A stretch of DNA of 64,000 bases, from contig QCXZ01000064.1 in assembly GCA_025024175.1 (NCBI GenBank), positions 15,810,001 to 15,874,000 on the forward strand, given 5' to 3'. The notes beneath the pieces were generated by a model, which saw nothing but the letters and a program-made list of their open reading frames with translations, ran no database searches and was not told the DNA's origin. This DNA is from Rhyzopertha dominica (Eukaryota > Arthropoda > Insecta > Coleoptera > Bostrichidae). The position numbers were made by a program, and so were the translations under genes. Of this stretch, positions 1-14,500 are shown piece by piece. Position 1 is the first letter of the stretch; each line of letters opens with the position of its first letter.

Positions 1-620
1 GTTTTAGTAGTCAAGGTGTTAAGGTCTTACATCCTTATTTGCTTTAGCGCTAAAGTTTACGATAATTCCAAGTAGTTTGAAAACACATAACCCCGGTTTA
101 TATGCGCTCAATAAACGATGAGATTTGCATTTGAATGCTTGCCAACTGGTAGAATCTGTTTTAATCGCAATGTATTTAAAATTTCCGTGCACGCATTTAA
201 CTCGCCAGCATCAAACTGGCCCCGGTGCACAAACAAAACCAGGAAAAGCAAATTTTATTAGGCATCCAACAGGTAATTCCGTAGAATAAATAAACCGCTC
301 AGAATCAACATGAACGAGGCGGGCTTAATAGCTCATAACAAGTTTAAAGCACCCGGGTTTTCGACATAGTTCGGCCCAAAAATTCGTAATAAACTGTGCG
401 TATAATTTAATTGACTGGCAGCAACCGTGCTACTTGTCTTCCCTCCACTTCCAGCAGTTCGTTATTTGATTAGGTGGAATGTTGTTTCTGAAGTTTTCGA
501 CTTAATCATTTACGAAGAGGGGCCCGGCGGACGAAATCACCGGTGACAAAATTGTTTTAGGGCAAGCACATCATGAATGCCGACCGATGATTCTACGAAA
601 ATTTGGTTCGACTATGATAT
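1..620. other. Unique, GC-balanced segment without coding signal
   Basis: No open frame of note. The composition is more balanced than the surrounding AT-rich DNA and no simple repeats are seen. An octamer-type ATTTGCAT lies at 123-130 and several TAAT/ATTA homeodomain-type cores are present. This texture fits conserved non-coding DNA, but single short motifs occur by chance and no comparison was possible. Confidence 0.25.
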
Positions 621-2160
621 TTGAGAACGCGTATGTGCTTAAAAATAGCAAAACTTGTCAGAACTTGTATGACTTACGACGGAGAATCTTACAATCCAAA
701 CATTATTACCACAAATTACAAGTTCATGATTACATGCCGAATTGTAAATCAGTGTTATTCGATTGAAATTAAAATAATTGCAACGAAGTGGAGTAAGTCT
801 TATACAGCACAGAACTCGGCATGAAGGGGTAAATTAAAAAAATAATATAGCTGTGAGTAAAAGTAAATAAAGTAGTTACAACTGTTAAAATTAATATTAA
901 ACAATAGTTGTCTCAGAATAACTAACAGGGAACGTGCGGTGAAATAAAATAATTCACGACGTCACAACTTTTTTAAAGCAACTTAGTTATTGCAGCATTC
1001 TGCTAGACACAAAATTACTTGGCTGTAATGTAAGAAGCGGTATCGTGAATTGTCTACGATACGATCTATTTTAATAAAAACCTTTAAATGGAAAAGTATG
1101 CTCGCAGCTTTATCTCAAATTTTGACCCCCAATTTGTAGCATAATTATCTTTCTGCTGGCTTTAACAATTTGTTGCTCGTTTTCATTAAACGTTGATAAA
1201 GTACTGTAACTTTTATTTTGTAAACCAAGTTACCAATTACAGGGGATACTTAGTTTTATTTCAACGCGATCAGCACAATCTTCTTGCCCATTACACCTTC
1301 CAGCTTTAGCCAGAACATTTTAATTTGACGAGAAAAATTTGTACAGCCAACTTAAGTAAAAAATTGATACTTTAATCATTGTTCACAGAGAAAGTATAAA
1401 ACCAATTTGATGTGGTCGGGTAACCATCAATTTTTACTGACTCACACTGTTTACCCAGAGTTGCTAGAGAATATCTTGCCAGTTACTACCGTTTGAGATT
1501 GTAGCAATTCTTTTTTGGAAACCACAGCAATAAACTTTTACACAAAAAAACACAGATTACAGAACTTCCAGAAAAAGTGTTCGGGAAACTTTGCACTTAG
1601 AATGCTGTTTGATGAAGAACGATAACTATAATAAATAAAAAGAAAAAGTATTATTCATTTGGGCAATAAAAATGCAAACCTTAAGCTATTACAAATTTTT
1701 TGACCATGACTGTTGCAAGTTGCACACCACCATGTATTACATTGTTTTTCTAGGATTCTGCAAATTTAAAGATGAGGAAATTGAATTCTAGTAGCACAAA
1801 TATTGTATATCAACTTGTTTACAATTTAAATATAAATATGTTATGTTTATTGCACTGACATCTAAACTACAGAAATCAGCGTCTAGATCCACTTGATGCA
1901 GTGCTTTGATCATTAAATAACTAAGTTCCATATTACAGGATACAACCAATATTAACTTCTTTTTTGTAAGTGCAACTTGTAGAAATAAAAAAATACTATT
2001 ATAATCACAACTACATTTGATGAAGTAAGATATTGCCTAATAAAAGGTAACTACTAACTATACTATGGAACATTCATATTCCATTGTTATTATTTCAGAA
2101 TTAAAAAAAAATAAAAATGCCAATGTAACAGTGACATCTAATACAATTTTATTATTTATC
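621..2160. other. AT-rich intergenic or intronic DNA, nothing recognised
   Basis: Only short open frames (up to 67 codons) with AT-driven composition are present. I see no domain, repeat or RNA gene here. Confidence 0.5.
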
Positions 2161-2638
2161 ATGGCCAATTTAATAAAAAAATGATTTAGTTTAGCAGTGA
2201 AAATGTTAATCCTAACATTCAACTGCAATTTTCTCGGAAATGGTCAATTATAGCCGATTGAAGAGAATACCTTTTTTGTTTACAAAGCCAAGAGATTAAA
2301 AAAAACATATTTTGGAAACAAATAACTGTTTTAAAGTTAAGGGTTAAAATGTGGTGAGTCGTCCCCTAACCGCCCTTCAAACATTTATTTAAAAAATGTA
2401 AGCATTATTTTAACGGCTTCCACATCAAATAATAATAATAGCCAAAATTTGATGAAATTATATCAACCGGTCGAAGAGATACTTTTGAAAAACTGTTTCT
2501 CATCCCCCATGTTTAAGAGTCAATATCTCAGTAGGCGGGCGTTATTTCAAAAAAAAGTTATACTGTAAAATCGTGTTATTTTTGTACCAGTTATCAGGTT
2601 TCGAGAAGTTGCCCACTTAATGCGGGATACCCTGTATA
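2160..2638. mobile_element. Probable decayed transposon tail ending in CCCTGTA
   Basis: The stretch ends at about 2638 in GCGGGATACCCTGTA, the inward-reading form of a TACAGGGTATCCC terminus. TACAGGG-type ends followed by a short inverted repeat are common in arthropod Tc1/mariner-like DNA transposons. No matching opposite end was found, and no transposase reading frame can be read in the 480 bases before it. It is therefore either a solo end or a non-autonomous remnant. The exact left border is unknown. Confidence 0.3.
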
Positions 2639-5600
2639 TTTATTTATATCTGTACCATCATACTGCTAAATACGTTTCCTTTAACCCAAGGANGAATGTT
2701 TAGATAGCTTCGCATGCTNCNACCAATTTCTAATTAAGGTGTAGCTCAGTGTAACTAAAATATTTAAGAATGGTATCTCCTGTAAACCTTTGATGAAGGT
2801 CTTCACCAGAAAAGCTAGACTAGCCTCTTTAATGCCACTAGATAGATCATTTCCTATACGTAGAGTATTTCTGTTTTTAGAACTGCAGGTTATTGCTCCT
2901 GGTAGCTTCAAGTAATTGTATTATCGATCTAAGAATAAGAAACACAAAAGCTTCATGCAAGGTAAAAGTGAATTAAAAAGTCATATCAAGATCGAGCTGG
3001 ATAGTAAATAAATTGAAGTTTCGTAATTCACAGGAGAAATAAAATATCACGTAGATGAGAAGTCACGATAACGCCGTTATAATATTCTCTAGGAAGAATA
3101 TTCGTCGCACTTAATGAAAATTACTATTTCATATTTCTAACAGCGCATCTACTGTGCAGACGTTGAAGGAATAGCTCACCCCTTTGTTCCGCAACTTGAA
3201 TATAAATTGAAATAGCAGCTCTGCCAGAGCTTGCATCTACTCCCGCCGCAATTTAATTTGGCGCAAAAGAATACATTATAACGGCCGACTTACGTGAAAA
3301 GTTAATCTCATCAAAAACAGCAGTTGAGCAAGATTCACAACTGTTTCTCTTCTTAATTAATTATTTCCACCCGAGTCGACCGTTATGGGGAGGTTGGCGT
3401 GAAGTCGTCAGGCTTTATTTCCGGATCAGGGCATATTTCCATCGCTTTGCATACTGCAAAGTTTGCGGTTTTAGTTGCAGGCTCACAATTAGTTTGTGGA
3501 CGGGAAGACTTGCTCGGCAGTCACAAGGGAAATCTTAGTATCCGTCCCAGCTTTTACGCGAGGGCCTTATTCCTATTACATTAGTTTGTGCCGTGGATAG
3601 GTTGTATTAATTTATGCTAAAATTTGCGGTATGTGCGGGGCTATTCATCGTGAAATATCAGTTTTGCCACTAATTTCATTTGCATAAAGCTGGCAACCAA
3701 TCTCATAAGGCTCTGGCTAGCCAACAACCACTCGAACGGTGCTTCTGGACTTAGGCTGGGATCCTGGAGAGAAAGGAACGATGTGTCCAAAAAATGGATG
3801 CTTACTTGAAAGGTAGAAGATTCAACTAGACCCTAAGGTGTAATTTCAAACATATATACTTGATATTATGTGTAGCAGAAGTCTGCTTTTCAGATTGTTT
3901 TTTTGAATAAGTACACTTTAACGAATATAAATAGAAGATATGTATATATATCTTAACTACCAGTTTTAATAAGCATAATTTATAATGCACAATTTTAAGT
4001 TTGTGTAATACACTGAAGAAGTCCAGTCCAGTCGTACCTTTAAGCCAAGATCCCCGGATCTCCTGGAAATAGGGATGCAACCGTATGCGCCGGTTGACCC
4101 CGAAGAGGAGGGTAGAATCGGCAAACAGTATCTGAGCTTGAATTTTTAAACCGAACAGTCAAACAATTTTGAGACAGTTCTTTTATGTTGGAGGATTGCT
4201 ACAGTATGTAGTACTTTATTATTATTACTTCATTTTATCGTTTGTTATAAATGAGCTAATTATGTTCTATTTTCACTGGCTAAATAGGAGAGAGATTTTA
4301 TTTATACCATATGAGTAAACGAGAGTTGCTGTTTACATTATTGTTACTGTCGCCTTGAAGCAGGCGCTTTACTGGTGGACTGTATATAATGGAGACTCGG
4401 TTGCAAAACAATTCGTTTAATGAAACTGTAACGATTACAAACCTTTTTAGAATGACTATTTAATGACACGAACATATATTTTTTTTTCTTGACAGCTGGT
4501 TACATTTTTTTGTGTGTGGATTCATTGCATCGCTGCTGGCTTCCTGCTTTGCGGCGCCAACAATTATATTAGAGTTTATTGTTTAAGTCTCGGTGACCGT
4601 AAAAGTTGTATCGAACTGAGTATCTTTCCAAATACACAAAGAACTGAGTTGCAAACATTCGCCTTGAACTCCGGATAAGAGGGAACCTGTGTAGTTTCCC
4701 TAAAACAGGAAATTCTCTCAACAACTAACCTTCTTTAGTTTTGAGAGTAGTGTGATTAAGTTTTATGATAACACTTCTATTTATTTTTGGCAACGTGAAA
4801 GAGTTGAGACAATAATTACAGAGCTTATAGACTTTTCTATTTGTCAAGTTTTCTAGTAATCAAAAATATTCGTGTTTTGCTTGATAAATAAAAATTTTCA
4901 ACCCGCATCCACAGATTGTTGTGTCCTTTTCTTGATTTTCGAAGTAAAGTCGTGCGAGCGTTTAATGTTTTTAGAGGTGGGCCAAAGTAGAAAGAAAACT
5001 GGACGATCGGACCTTTTTCTTTCATATTTTACATCATTAGGAAATTTTTGGGGCGGTTAAAGTAGGATCATTATAATACAAATACAAATACAATTAGACC
5101 ATTATGTGGATTATGTACTAATGTTGGTTGAAATGATACTTGGCAGTTCGATCTATCAACAAATGTTTCTTTCTTTGGGGTCATTTGAGGAACCTGTCAC
5201 AATTAAACTAAAGGGTCTCCGGATTATCAAGGATCGTTGGAATATTACAAGAAATAGTCTTTCTTTTTTATTGAAACAAATTTTTCCACAAAATTTGTCC
5301 AGTTTTTAAAAAGCAAAGAGTCATGATTCAGTTTGTTAGACAAGGTTGGATATTATTTTTATTGGCGTTATAAAATCCATCGGAAGTGTGAGTGGGTGCT
5401 AATAAAAAAGTTGGAGTTTTTGGAACAGAGAAGTTGGCATGCAGCGTTTTGGCAATAATATAACAACAAGTTTTACATAGTTTCAATTCGTCCTTTCTAT
5501 GATATCTATATTTTGGTATCTGATTCAGGGCTTATCTTTTTCGGTTTTCAGTTAACGTTTTCAGATGAAGGCCTTCAGGTAACTACGTCAACATTATTAT

Positions 5601-8240
5601 TTGACAATGCTTCTATCCAAATTCTAAAAATACATGATAAGTAGGAGCAATGCAAAACAAATGCCAAACAGATCACAAAAAAATAAATTTTGATTACGTG
5701 AATCGACGGAAAAAGTGTAGTACTTCTACAAATACAAAGAAGAATTAAGTATATATGATTATTGTTACTCGGCCGTGGTCGTGGAGACCTACTCCTCGCA
5801 GACGTTGCGCCTACTGTTGTGGTGATCATCTTCCGACCTGAGTAGAGCGTGGACGTAGTTGTCGTCGTGCGAACACAAACTGAACATAATAAGGGTTCCA
5901 GTACTTAAGACTTACTTCTTGTGTCGTCACTTACTAGCTTGTTCTTACCAGTTACTTAACAATTTTAAACTATTAACGTATGTAAGGTAAATCTCAGATC
6001 TCTTACAAGTTATCGTCGTTCATTTGCATAGATCATGCTTACTCCACTAAATTTACGGCACAAACTGTAATTTACAATATTAAGTGACGACCTCTAAGCG
6101 TTAAATATACGCACTGAATTTTAAAAATGAACAGGAATTTGTTTCTTTAAAGCATCCCAGCATTTGCCTTTCTTCAGATAACCACAGTGTGCAGTGTCAA
6201 AATTGTTCAATGTATCGACGAAAGCAACCAGTATGTTTTGGTAGCGGCAGCTCTCTCGTGGCCGAATGTCTTCATCCTACAATATTCATTCGGTTTCTGT
6301 TAAGTGTATGACTAAATCAACGAATGTGTTTACCTGTGTACCCTTTTTATGTAGTTAAACCGAGGCGGGTAAAAATGGATAAAGAACTCGTTAGAGCAAG
6401 ATTCTGAGCAGCTATATATAGCCTCGATGTTAGACCGAATAATTGAAAAAGTTTTAAACGTAAGCCTTTTTAAAAGAAACTTTAGCTTAGAAACCAACAA
6501 AGTGTGTGAGATTTACTGCAGCAAGGATTGATACCTTCAATGTGCTGCGCACACAATTGTGGTTTCAATAATTACATTCAATACAAATATTATGGAAATA
6601 AAGAATGCGGCACCTTTCAACATTTTAGAAAATAGCTAGATTTACTATATGAATGTACCAAAATTGAAAGCCAGTAACGACAAAAAAACTGATTGAGTAT
6701 CAATTCAGGTTAAAACATAGCAATTAAATCACAGGTAATTAATGATTAACTTGAGACACTTGTTTCTAGTTAATATCTCTCAATCAACCAGAGTAGGGAA
6801 ATTAGTGAAGACATAACTAATTCATTTAAAGCAAGCCCAGCATTAATTCCCATTTTATGTTAAACCTTTTCCTAGCGTCATCACTGCATGTTTGAAATAG
6901 CTATTACCCATATATGACACAATTGGGGAATACATTCAGCAAATCATTTATATACCTACAGCATACGAGTCAGCATGTGATTATTGTTTCACGAATACTG
7001 CAATTAGTCTTGAGTCTAACATTTTATGGTATTATCCTCAAACAATCTTTTAGAAGGCCATGAAGTAGTAACCGTAACCATATACCTGCAGTTTCTTTCA
7101 ACAGCCAAATAGCACTGGCCTGTCCTTTTGTATAGAATGTTTGTAACATACTGTAAAGTTTCCTTATTACTTTTGTTTATAATAAAACTGTTGATCTTTT
7201 GTGTATAGTTTCATATTTACCTAAAACAACGTAAATACTTATATCTACAGTATCTGCAGTGTTTGACTGGGGTCTATATTGTGGTACTCTTTGAAAACAG
7301 ATACTGTCCTAGAAATTTTTAGTATTTTTATTTATTTATTTATTTTGTGCCGTCAAATTTTATTTTTGGTGATAAACGTTCCTCTATGTCATATACAAGA
7401 ATATGAAAAATACACGTAGCAAAGTTCTTGAAAATTACAAATATTAATAAGTTTGATCTTTACTTGTATACCTTTTATCACCCGAGAATATAACTGCAGA
7501 TAACTGTGAAGTCAGAAGTGCTTGGAAATGCATCTGCAGTCACTTGAGAAATCGTTTTCTTTTACACTAGGCGCGCGAGTTGCAGAACACTTTATGAAAG
7601 TCGGCATCTTATTGTGCAAACAAAAACCACTCGACTCCTCTCCGCGAGCAAAAACCCCTTAGGCAAACTTCAAAGCTAAGAAAATCCAATAAACTCCGAG
7701 AAATTGATAGTTTGAAGTGTTTATAGTATGCTACACCATAAACATTAATTTATTGTCAGAGAGCACCAGCGACATCATGAGGACGGCATCATAAACGTAA
7801 ATTTACGATATGAGCTTGTCGTCATGGAGCGTTATAAACCGCAAAATGTAGCGGTTTAACTATTTTTACTTCAGCATTCTTAACAGCCCGCCTATTAATG
7901 CGAATGTCTTACTTAAGGCGGTGCTGCATGTCTTCATTTAATAGATATGTTTTATTGTATGATCACATTTTACAGATATAAGCTAGAAGATACAAATGTT
8001 GATATTATTCAGGACATCTGCAGTAAGTGCTTCAATTAGTTTGACTTTACAAGAAACTGCAGAAACCAAATTACAAGGCACATTCTTAAAGCATGATTGT
8101 ATGAGATGCCAGAAAGTGATTACGTTGTTTCAGTTATCGTTTGCTAGTTACTGAATGCACTGATGAGCTGTAATGACAGCGAAATAGATCTATATGCAGT
8201 AGATTGAGGTGCAGACAGCACAGCATAGACATGCATTTTA
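2639..8240. other. Long unique AT-rich stretch without a gene
   Basis: Open frames here are at most 84 codons and none resembles a known family. Ambiguity codes sit at 2693, 2719 and 2721. Short simple-sequence spots include an ACAAAT run near 5078-5096 and a (TTTA)n run at 7325-7344. Slightly GC-richer patches occur at 3230-3740 and 5770-5900, without coding signal. No transposon ends are seen. Confidence 0.45.
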
Positions 8241-8252
8241 ATGCAGTCAACA

Positions 8253-9205
8253 ATGTCCGCGACAATTACTGATTCTGCCAGTTGCGAAGTGCGAGCAGTG
8301 ACTTGTTCTTTGTGTGCAAATAGATTGTTAGCCGCTCATGTCAACAAGGAGTTATGCCTTGTTTATGGACCAGCTGTAACGAGTAAAGGAAAAATTAGTC
8401 AATAGTGTGAGGAATTCAGTAATGGCCGCACTAATGTATATGATGAAGAGCGGAGTGGCAAGCCTAGTGTCCAGACCGATGAATTCATTCAACAGGTGGA
8501 TAAAAAGCTTCGATCTGATCGACGATTGACAATGATGAATTTCCTCGTTTTGGATGCTCCACTATATTTAAGATTAATACGAAAAAGCTTGGATATTACA
8601 AATTGTATGCAAAGTGGCAACCACAAATCTTTATGGACCAACAAAATGAACAAGAATGCCAATTGGACGGACATTTTTGTATCGTTACGGATATCACGGA
8701 GATGACTTGTTTTCGTACATTATTACGACCGACAAGACGTGGATATCCTACGACACCACGGGAACCAAACATTAGTCAATGCAGTGCCGCCAACCAAGTT
8801 CACCAAAACAGAAAAAAACTCGAAAATGATGGTTGCTGTTTTCTAGGATACTACTCGTAAGGGCGTTCTTTTGGTTGACTTCATGGAACGTGGGGCAACA
8901 ATTACAGCTGCTACGTACTGTGAAAATCGTATAGGAGAGGAGGAAAACTTTCCGTGGACAGTTTTCCTCCACGACAATGCTCGTTCCACACCGCTCTACT
9001 AACAAGGACAAGATTCACGATTTTAGTTCCTTTTTGAAACTACCTTACAGTCCCGACCTTACACTTCAAACAGTGGCTTTCTGGATAATGCTACGAAAAC
9101 GAGGAGGACCTCAAAGCACGAGAGGAGTTGAAGAAGCTGGTACAGAGTTACGAAAAGTGTTTAGAAATCAACGGACATTATGTGGAAAATAAAATATGTT
9201 TGTAA
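8253..9205 (+). pseudogene. Mos1-like mariner transposase, decayed
   Basis: This is a mariner transposase of about 345 codons when intact, here broken by frameshifts and stops. The likely start is the ATG at 8253 (an in-frame ATG also lies at 8241), giving MSATITDSASCEVRAV, a typical N-terminus of arthropod mariners. The helix-turn-helix linker follows as CEEFSNGRTNVYDEERSGKP and TDEFIQQVDKKLRSDRR around 8410-8530. A weakened catalytic block reads TDKTWISYDT near 8730. Further on are GVLLVDFMERGATI at about 8863-8900, HDNARS (catalytic Asp block) near 8970, and LPYSPDL near 9043-9062. The C-terminus reads LVQSYEKCLEINGHYVEN and ends at the TAA at 9203. The sequence after SPDL has lost the expected third Asp block. 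It cannot make active enzyme. No clear terminal repeats were found. Confidence 0.85.
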
Positions 9206-10883
9206 GAAACCAAAGCTACAAATAAAACATTTTTCTAACGAATACTTCTGTTTAAAGACAAAACGGCCCTTACTTTACGAGTGTGCTTCGTATATACGAT
9301 AAGTTTGGGTGTCGAAGTGTTAGTAATACTAATTTACAGCAACATTTAGTGCAAGGGAAGGATCTTCTTGTAATAGCTACAAAATAAAAATGTAGCATTG
9401 TACAGTTCGAGGTACAGTTAGACGATAGGTTGAACTCTTCTTCGGTGTGGCATTTCACAATGACCCTAAAAATAATTAAATAAATATATTATTGGGAGAT
9501 ATTAAGAATATAGGCAAAATTAGTTTATTTATATCACATATCGCATATTGTAAGGGTATAAGCGTTTCTTACATATAAATAATGTTACATGTTCAAGAAT
9601 TGCAGCCTCAGCAGCGGTAGAATTTTCCAATGTGCATTTTCTAACGAGCCACGAAGACGACAGAACACAGCTGCAATGGAGGTAACGGCGCATACTCTGG
9701 CGATTCGGAGATGTTTCGAGAAACATTAGGTTTTAGTGTAATTACGACGGTTTCCGTGCGACTAACGAAATGAAAAAGTATTGTGTGGAACGAGAATGGT
9801 TTTAATAACGTGGAAAGGACATCAAATAAACTGGCTTTCACTGTTCCACAAAGATCCATTTTCGGGACCACGGAAGATGAGAAAACGTAAAAGCTTCCCA
9901 GCAAAAGTATTTGTACAACAAATTGTTATTTGTTTTGCAAGATTTAGTAGGCGTAACTTGAGTTCTCTGTTAATGTTTGTTTGACTGGTCAAATAATTAC
10001 TTTATGTGCATTACGGATAATAACAATGGGACAAATTAATACAATCAATGGAATAACGTTTTACTATTCTAATGTAATATAAAGCATAGCTACGGCAAGA
10101 CTTTAGAAATATATCTCCAATTTCTTTCATTCTCATTCTACAAGTACCATTACAAAGTATATGCAGTGTAATGCATTAATAATTTAAGTTCTACAATAGC
10201 AATCAATCTTTTCATACTTTTGCATATAACAATCAGTAGCAGTAAGAATTGGAAAAACTCTAGAACTGAAAGGATATGTAAAAAATAGCACGATAATGAA
10301 TGGAATTTAAGGAATTGACGAACGGACATAAAAACTCACAAGAAAAGAGATAGCAAACAAACTTATTCGTAAAATGTGTTTAACAGTCACTTTTGTCTTA
10401 AGAAAGGTTTTAAATGAATTAGTCATGTACTTAACTGATATATGTAGGAAAGCAGAAGGAAGGTAAGTACATTTATTAAACACAGCACTACCGATATATC
10501 TGTGAAAATCGATTTCGGACCGTCGTACTGAACTCACGCAACCGAAATGTTTACACCTCGGTTTACACTATTATTTGTGCGAAAAATAAATCGCGGTAAA
10601 CTATATACTTAGTGAATAATGTTGGACCTTGTGTTAGTGAATAGGTGACTATTGTAATTGTGCTAGACTCTAGGAGGTAGACGGACTACAAATCCAAGCT
10701 ATAAACGATCGTGAACTATTAAATAGATAGGGTACTGAAATACGTCGGTAGAGAAATCTTAAAGTGAATAGACCTATTATAAAAGGACTTAATGTTACAT
10801 TTAAAAATGCAGTAAGAACATAACAGGCCAACAAGAGAAATATCATCATTAGTTATAACTTAAGATATTGACCGTTGTTAATT
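9206..10883. other. AT-rich unique DNA, nothing recognised
   Basis: Short open frames on both strands between 9529 and 9984 overlap each other and show no family signature. The rest is AT-rich with no repeat or RNA gene that I can support. Confidence 0.45.
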
Positions 10884-11521
10884 ATTATACTCGTAGATTC
10901 TATTTTATCAGGGCGTCGGTCTTAATAAATTACAAATCCTTTTTTTAACTTTTCGCCAAGCTTTTGGAAGTGTTTGCCTCCTTCGTCAGGGCCTAAAATC
11001 TTTTATTTAATTTATATACAAACTACATGTAACACTTACTTCTAGTTATGGATTAATTAAGGGCACTGAAGGATCACAGAAACGAACCACAAAGTAACAG
11101 AAAACGAAGAAATTATTTGTAACATTATGGGAAGTTACATTCAAAAATTATAATATAATTATGTCGTTGTGCCTGCTTGCATGCTTCATGTCATCGAAAT
11201 TGATCAAGTTATACCTATTATTTCTATGTTCTGTCAATTTGGCATAATTATATTATTATTTTTGAATGTAATTTCCCTTAATGTTACAAATAATTTATTC
11301 GTTTTCTGTTACTTTGTGGTAGGTTTCTGTGATCCTGTTCAGCGCCCTTAATTAATCCATAACTAGAAGTAAGTGTTACATGTAGTTTGTATATAAATTA
11401 AATAAAAGATTTTAGGCCCTGACGAAGGAGACAAACACCTCCGAAAGCTTGGCGAAAAGTTAAAAGGATTTGTAATTTATTAAGGCCGACGCCCTGATAA
11501 AATAGAATCTACGAGTATAAT
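10884..11521. repeat. 638-bp foldback with ~280-bp inverted arms
   Basis: The left arm (10884-11163) and right arm (11243-11521) are inverted copies with only scattered differences, around 93 percent by eye, separated by a 79-base spacer. Both arms run from ATTATACTCGTAGATTC at the outside to TAATATAATTATG at the inside. Each carries the motif CTGACGA, a short hairpin and an A-rich GAAA-like block (right arm plus strand 11419-11446, left arm minus strand about 10962-10989). A terminal-repeat DNA element with almost no interior is one explanation. Two retroelement end fragments inserted head to head, as happens with Penelope-like elements, is another. No coding sequence is inside. Confidence 0.85.
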
Positions 11522-14500
11522 CATCATTAGTAAAATCTGTGAAATCCAGTGAAATGGAAACTCGCTTATAAGCACACTGGATCACGGGGAGAATATTACA
11601 CAACAAGAACATAGAAATCTTACAAGAGAAATAGAGAGAAAAGCTGTGTCACACTAGATTAAACCTATGGAAGTTCATAGCCAGCCTGGAAGAAATAAAA
11701 TGCAATGGAAAGGACTAACAGAATCGCGACACTTCTAACCAACCTTGAATAATACGGCTTCTGGGAAGAGGAAATCACAGCGGCAACAATAGAAAAACGG
11801 ACCACATACCTACAAGAGAGGCGCAATATAGCGTTCCAACCGGATGAAAGCAATAAAGAGGCGTAGAATACGAATGAAGAAATAAAGATTTTTTTACATA
11901 GTTCCAGGAGGATTGAGGAATCACCATGACAACGTGAAAACCAAAAAGATATGGAACAGTCCCAGTCATAGAAAATCAGGACAACCGCAAATAATCTCCT
12001 GTGGAAAACTAAATGCCCGCAGACACGAAATATCCCGCAGATGATCGTGACCCCATCTAGAGTTAGAGCAAGCAAATGGAACAAACACATTCGAAATCAC
12101 TAAAATAACCTTGACACCATCACGCAAGACCAACCTAAGCAAGATTCAGGAATCAGAATTGCCAATTGCAAAAACCAAGAAAACAATAAATAAATAAGGA
12201 AGTTCCAAATCTGTATACAATTCCAGAGAGTAGCTCATCCGAAGAAGAGCAATATAACCGAGCTACGCTATTATTAAACAAAGAAGTGTTTAAGGAAAAC
12301 ATTCACGGGTTGGATGCACCTTGAAATATAATAACTGCATCCTCACAAGTCAAATTTGTATGGGATGTGCAAAAACTAAAAGTATGCCTTCTCAGGGTAC
12401 CATCTATTGATTTATACGTTATATAGACGTAGTATCGAATACAATTAAATATTGCAGAAATTAATTTAAGGGGTATTAGGCTACTGCCTCAATTTGTAGT
12501 GTGGTTTACCGTGAATTATCTAAGTAAGGAACAAATGTCAATCTCCAGACGAGCATCTATAGCTTTAACTATAAAGTTAAAAATTTCGTCAGACTTCACA
12601 CATTCGTATTACGACCGCGTTTCAACTTTTGCAATGACACCCGTTTACGTAGACAACAGGAAATTTCACGAGCGCTTTTATCTCATGCACTGTAGTTGAA
12701 ATTTAAAAACTTCAGGGGAACGCAAATGCTTGAGGGCTTCGTCTAAGAATCAAAAACTCACATTTCACTTAAACTTCTGTAATATTTCTTGCGCGGCCTG
12801 TAAATCCAGTTGTACTTTCAATAACGGAGGAAATCAGGCAATTGCCAGTCCTCACACCAAGAACAGTCGCTCTACTCCAGTTCTCCTCAATCGATTATGC
12901 GGGTTTTGATCGACAGTTTTGGGTATCATATAGCAGGGGCGCTTTAGAAAAATGCATGCAGTCCTTCGTGGGGAGAGCCTAGAAGATATAAAGTTAAGCA
13001 AGGACCAGTTATTATTGTACAGGTGTTCGTATTTCCAACACAACCAATAGTTCTTGCAAGTTTTAGTTACTTCAAGAAGGGTATTTGTACCCATATATAT
13101 AGCCAATAACAAAACCATGCTCTAAAATTAGACTGCAAGAAGCTGAATGATCAGAACACTGCAATACCTGTATCTTTAAAATCAGAACATATGAATAAGT
13201 AATCAGAATTTATAAATGCCTTGGGAATTCGCTTCCATCTTTTAAACCGCGATGTAGGTTTTCTTCGTTTATCCTGTAAAGAGCAACGAGAGTGCACCTA
13301 GCAAAAACATTTCTTTCCGCAGTCTACAAGTACGTTACCTGTTTAAATTACTTCTTACGATGAACTGAAATAACCGGTGGTAATAGTTTGACGGTAGTGG
13401 GTTATTGTTATTAAACCGTCATTACAATATAGTACAGAAATTAGAAGTTTTAAGTATCTATTGATAAATGTTTCTAATGCAGTTAACATGGCACATACTT
13501 ATATTGCTATGTTGATTGGAATTGTACATTTAAAGATGTATTACTAGCTTTAGTGATAGGGATGTTGGAGTATATTTCTTCCTGCTTTCTTCTTGGCGAT
13601 CGAAGTTGTGGAGTGGTTTGAAAGCTATAGTCGTTTAGACTGTAAGATTTTACCACTTATTTTCAGAATTGTTTCTTCCCTTTCGTTTAAATAAACAATT
13701 ATTTTTTTGTTTGAAATATGGGAAATTAAGGTCTATTCGCAGTGATTTACTGAAACACTTGATACATTGAAGGCATAATACACTTTTAAATCCAGATGCT
13801 TAATAAGTATTGTTGGTATATGTGTGAGTAGCTAAGCCCACTGATAATCATATTCGCAAATGTCAAAAAAAAACAACAAATGTAGGTGTATCGTAAATTT
13901 ATTTATTGAGAAGCTTTAAAACTGTTAAAGCACCTATCAAAGGCAGAATAAATTAAATGATATCGAAAGTCTTCACGCTGAAATGCTATTAGTGATTGAA
14001 AATAATCTTCAATGCAACTGAGAGAGATGTTTCCAATGCTTCGCCCACGTTGACGTTTAATTACGAATACCTAAGATTGTGCGTAATATAAAGCTTCTAA
14101 GATCTGAACACGCGGCTTTAATTTTGCAGCTTCAGGAAGCAGAAAACAGTTAAAAAATGATATCTAAGTCCTCAAAAGATCAGATGGAACAAATTCACAG
14201 AGATTTAGCCGGACGAACGAACTATTATGATAAATCTGACGTAGGAAGTTCTGGAATTTGTAATAACCCATAAAATACGCAATAACAAGGAAATATTCGA
14301 GATCCTGGAGAGTGATAACGAACGGGGAAAGGAGCCAGGCGATAGGGCGAACTCTGAATGTTTCGAGGTGTGCAGCTAAAGTATAAAGAAAACAAAGGCC
14401 AGCGCATGGTCAAGTAACAAATTCTCTGCTGCATATATAGTACAATAAATTGAAAAGTTCCCTCGTGTAACTACGGATAACTCCACTAAGGATGTCTTAG

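Noticed and set aside
3720..4080. Possible inverted pair GGGATCCTGGAGA and GATCCCCGGATCTCC
   Set aside because: The shared words are short and imperfect and the flanks do not continue the similarity.
9781..9984. Frame fragment with VPQRSIFG resembling the GVPQGSILG block of reverse transcriptase
   Set aside because: No other reverse transcriptase block lies on either side at the right distance, so a short chance match is more likely.
11665..12090. 141-codon minus-strand open frame
   Set aside because: It is antisense to a purine-rich tract; its hydrophobic composition follows from pyrimidine-rich codons and no domain is visible.
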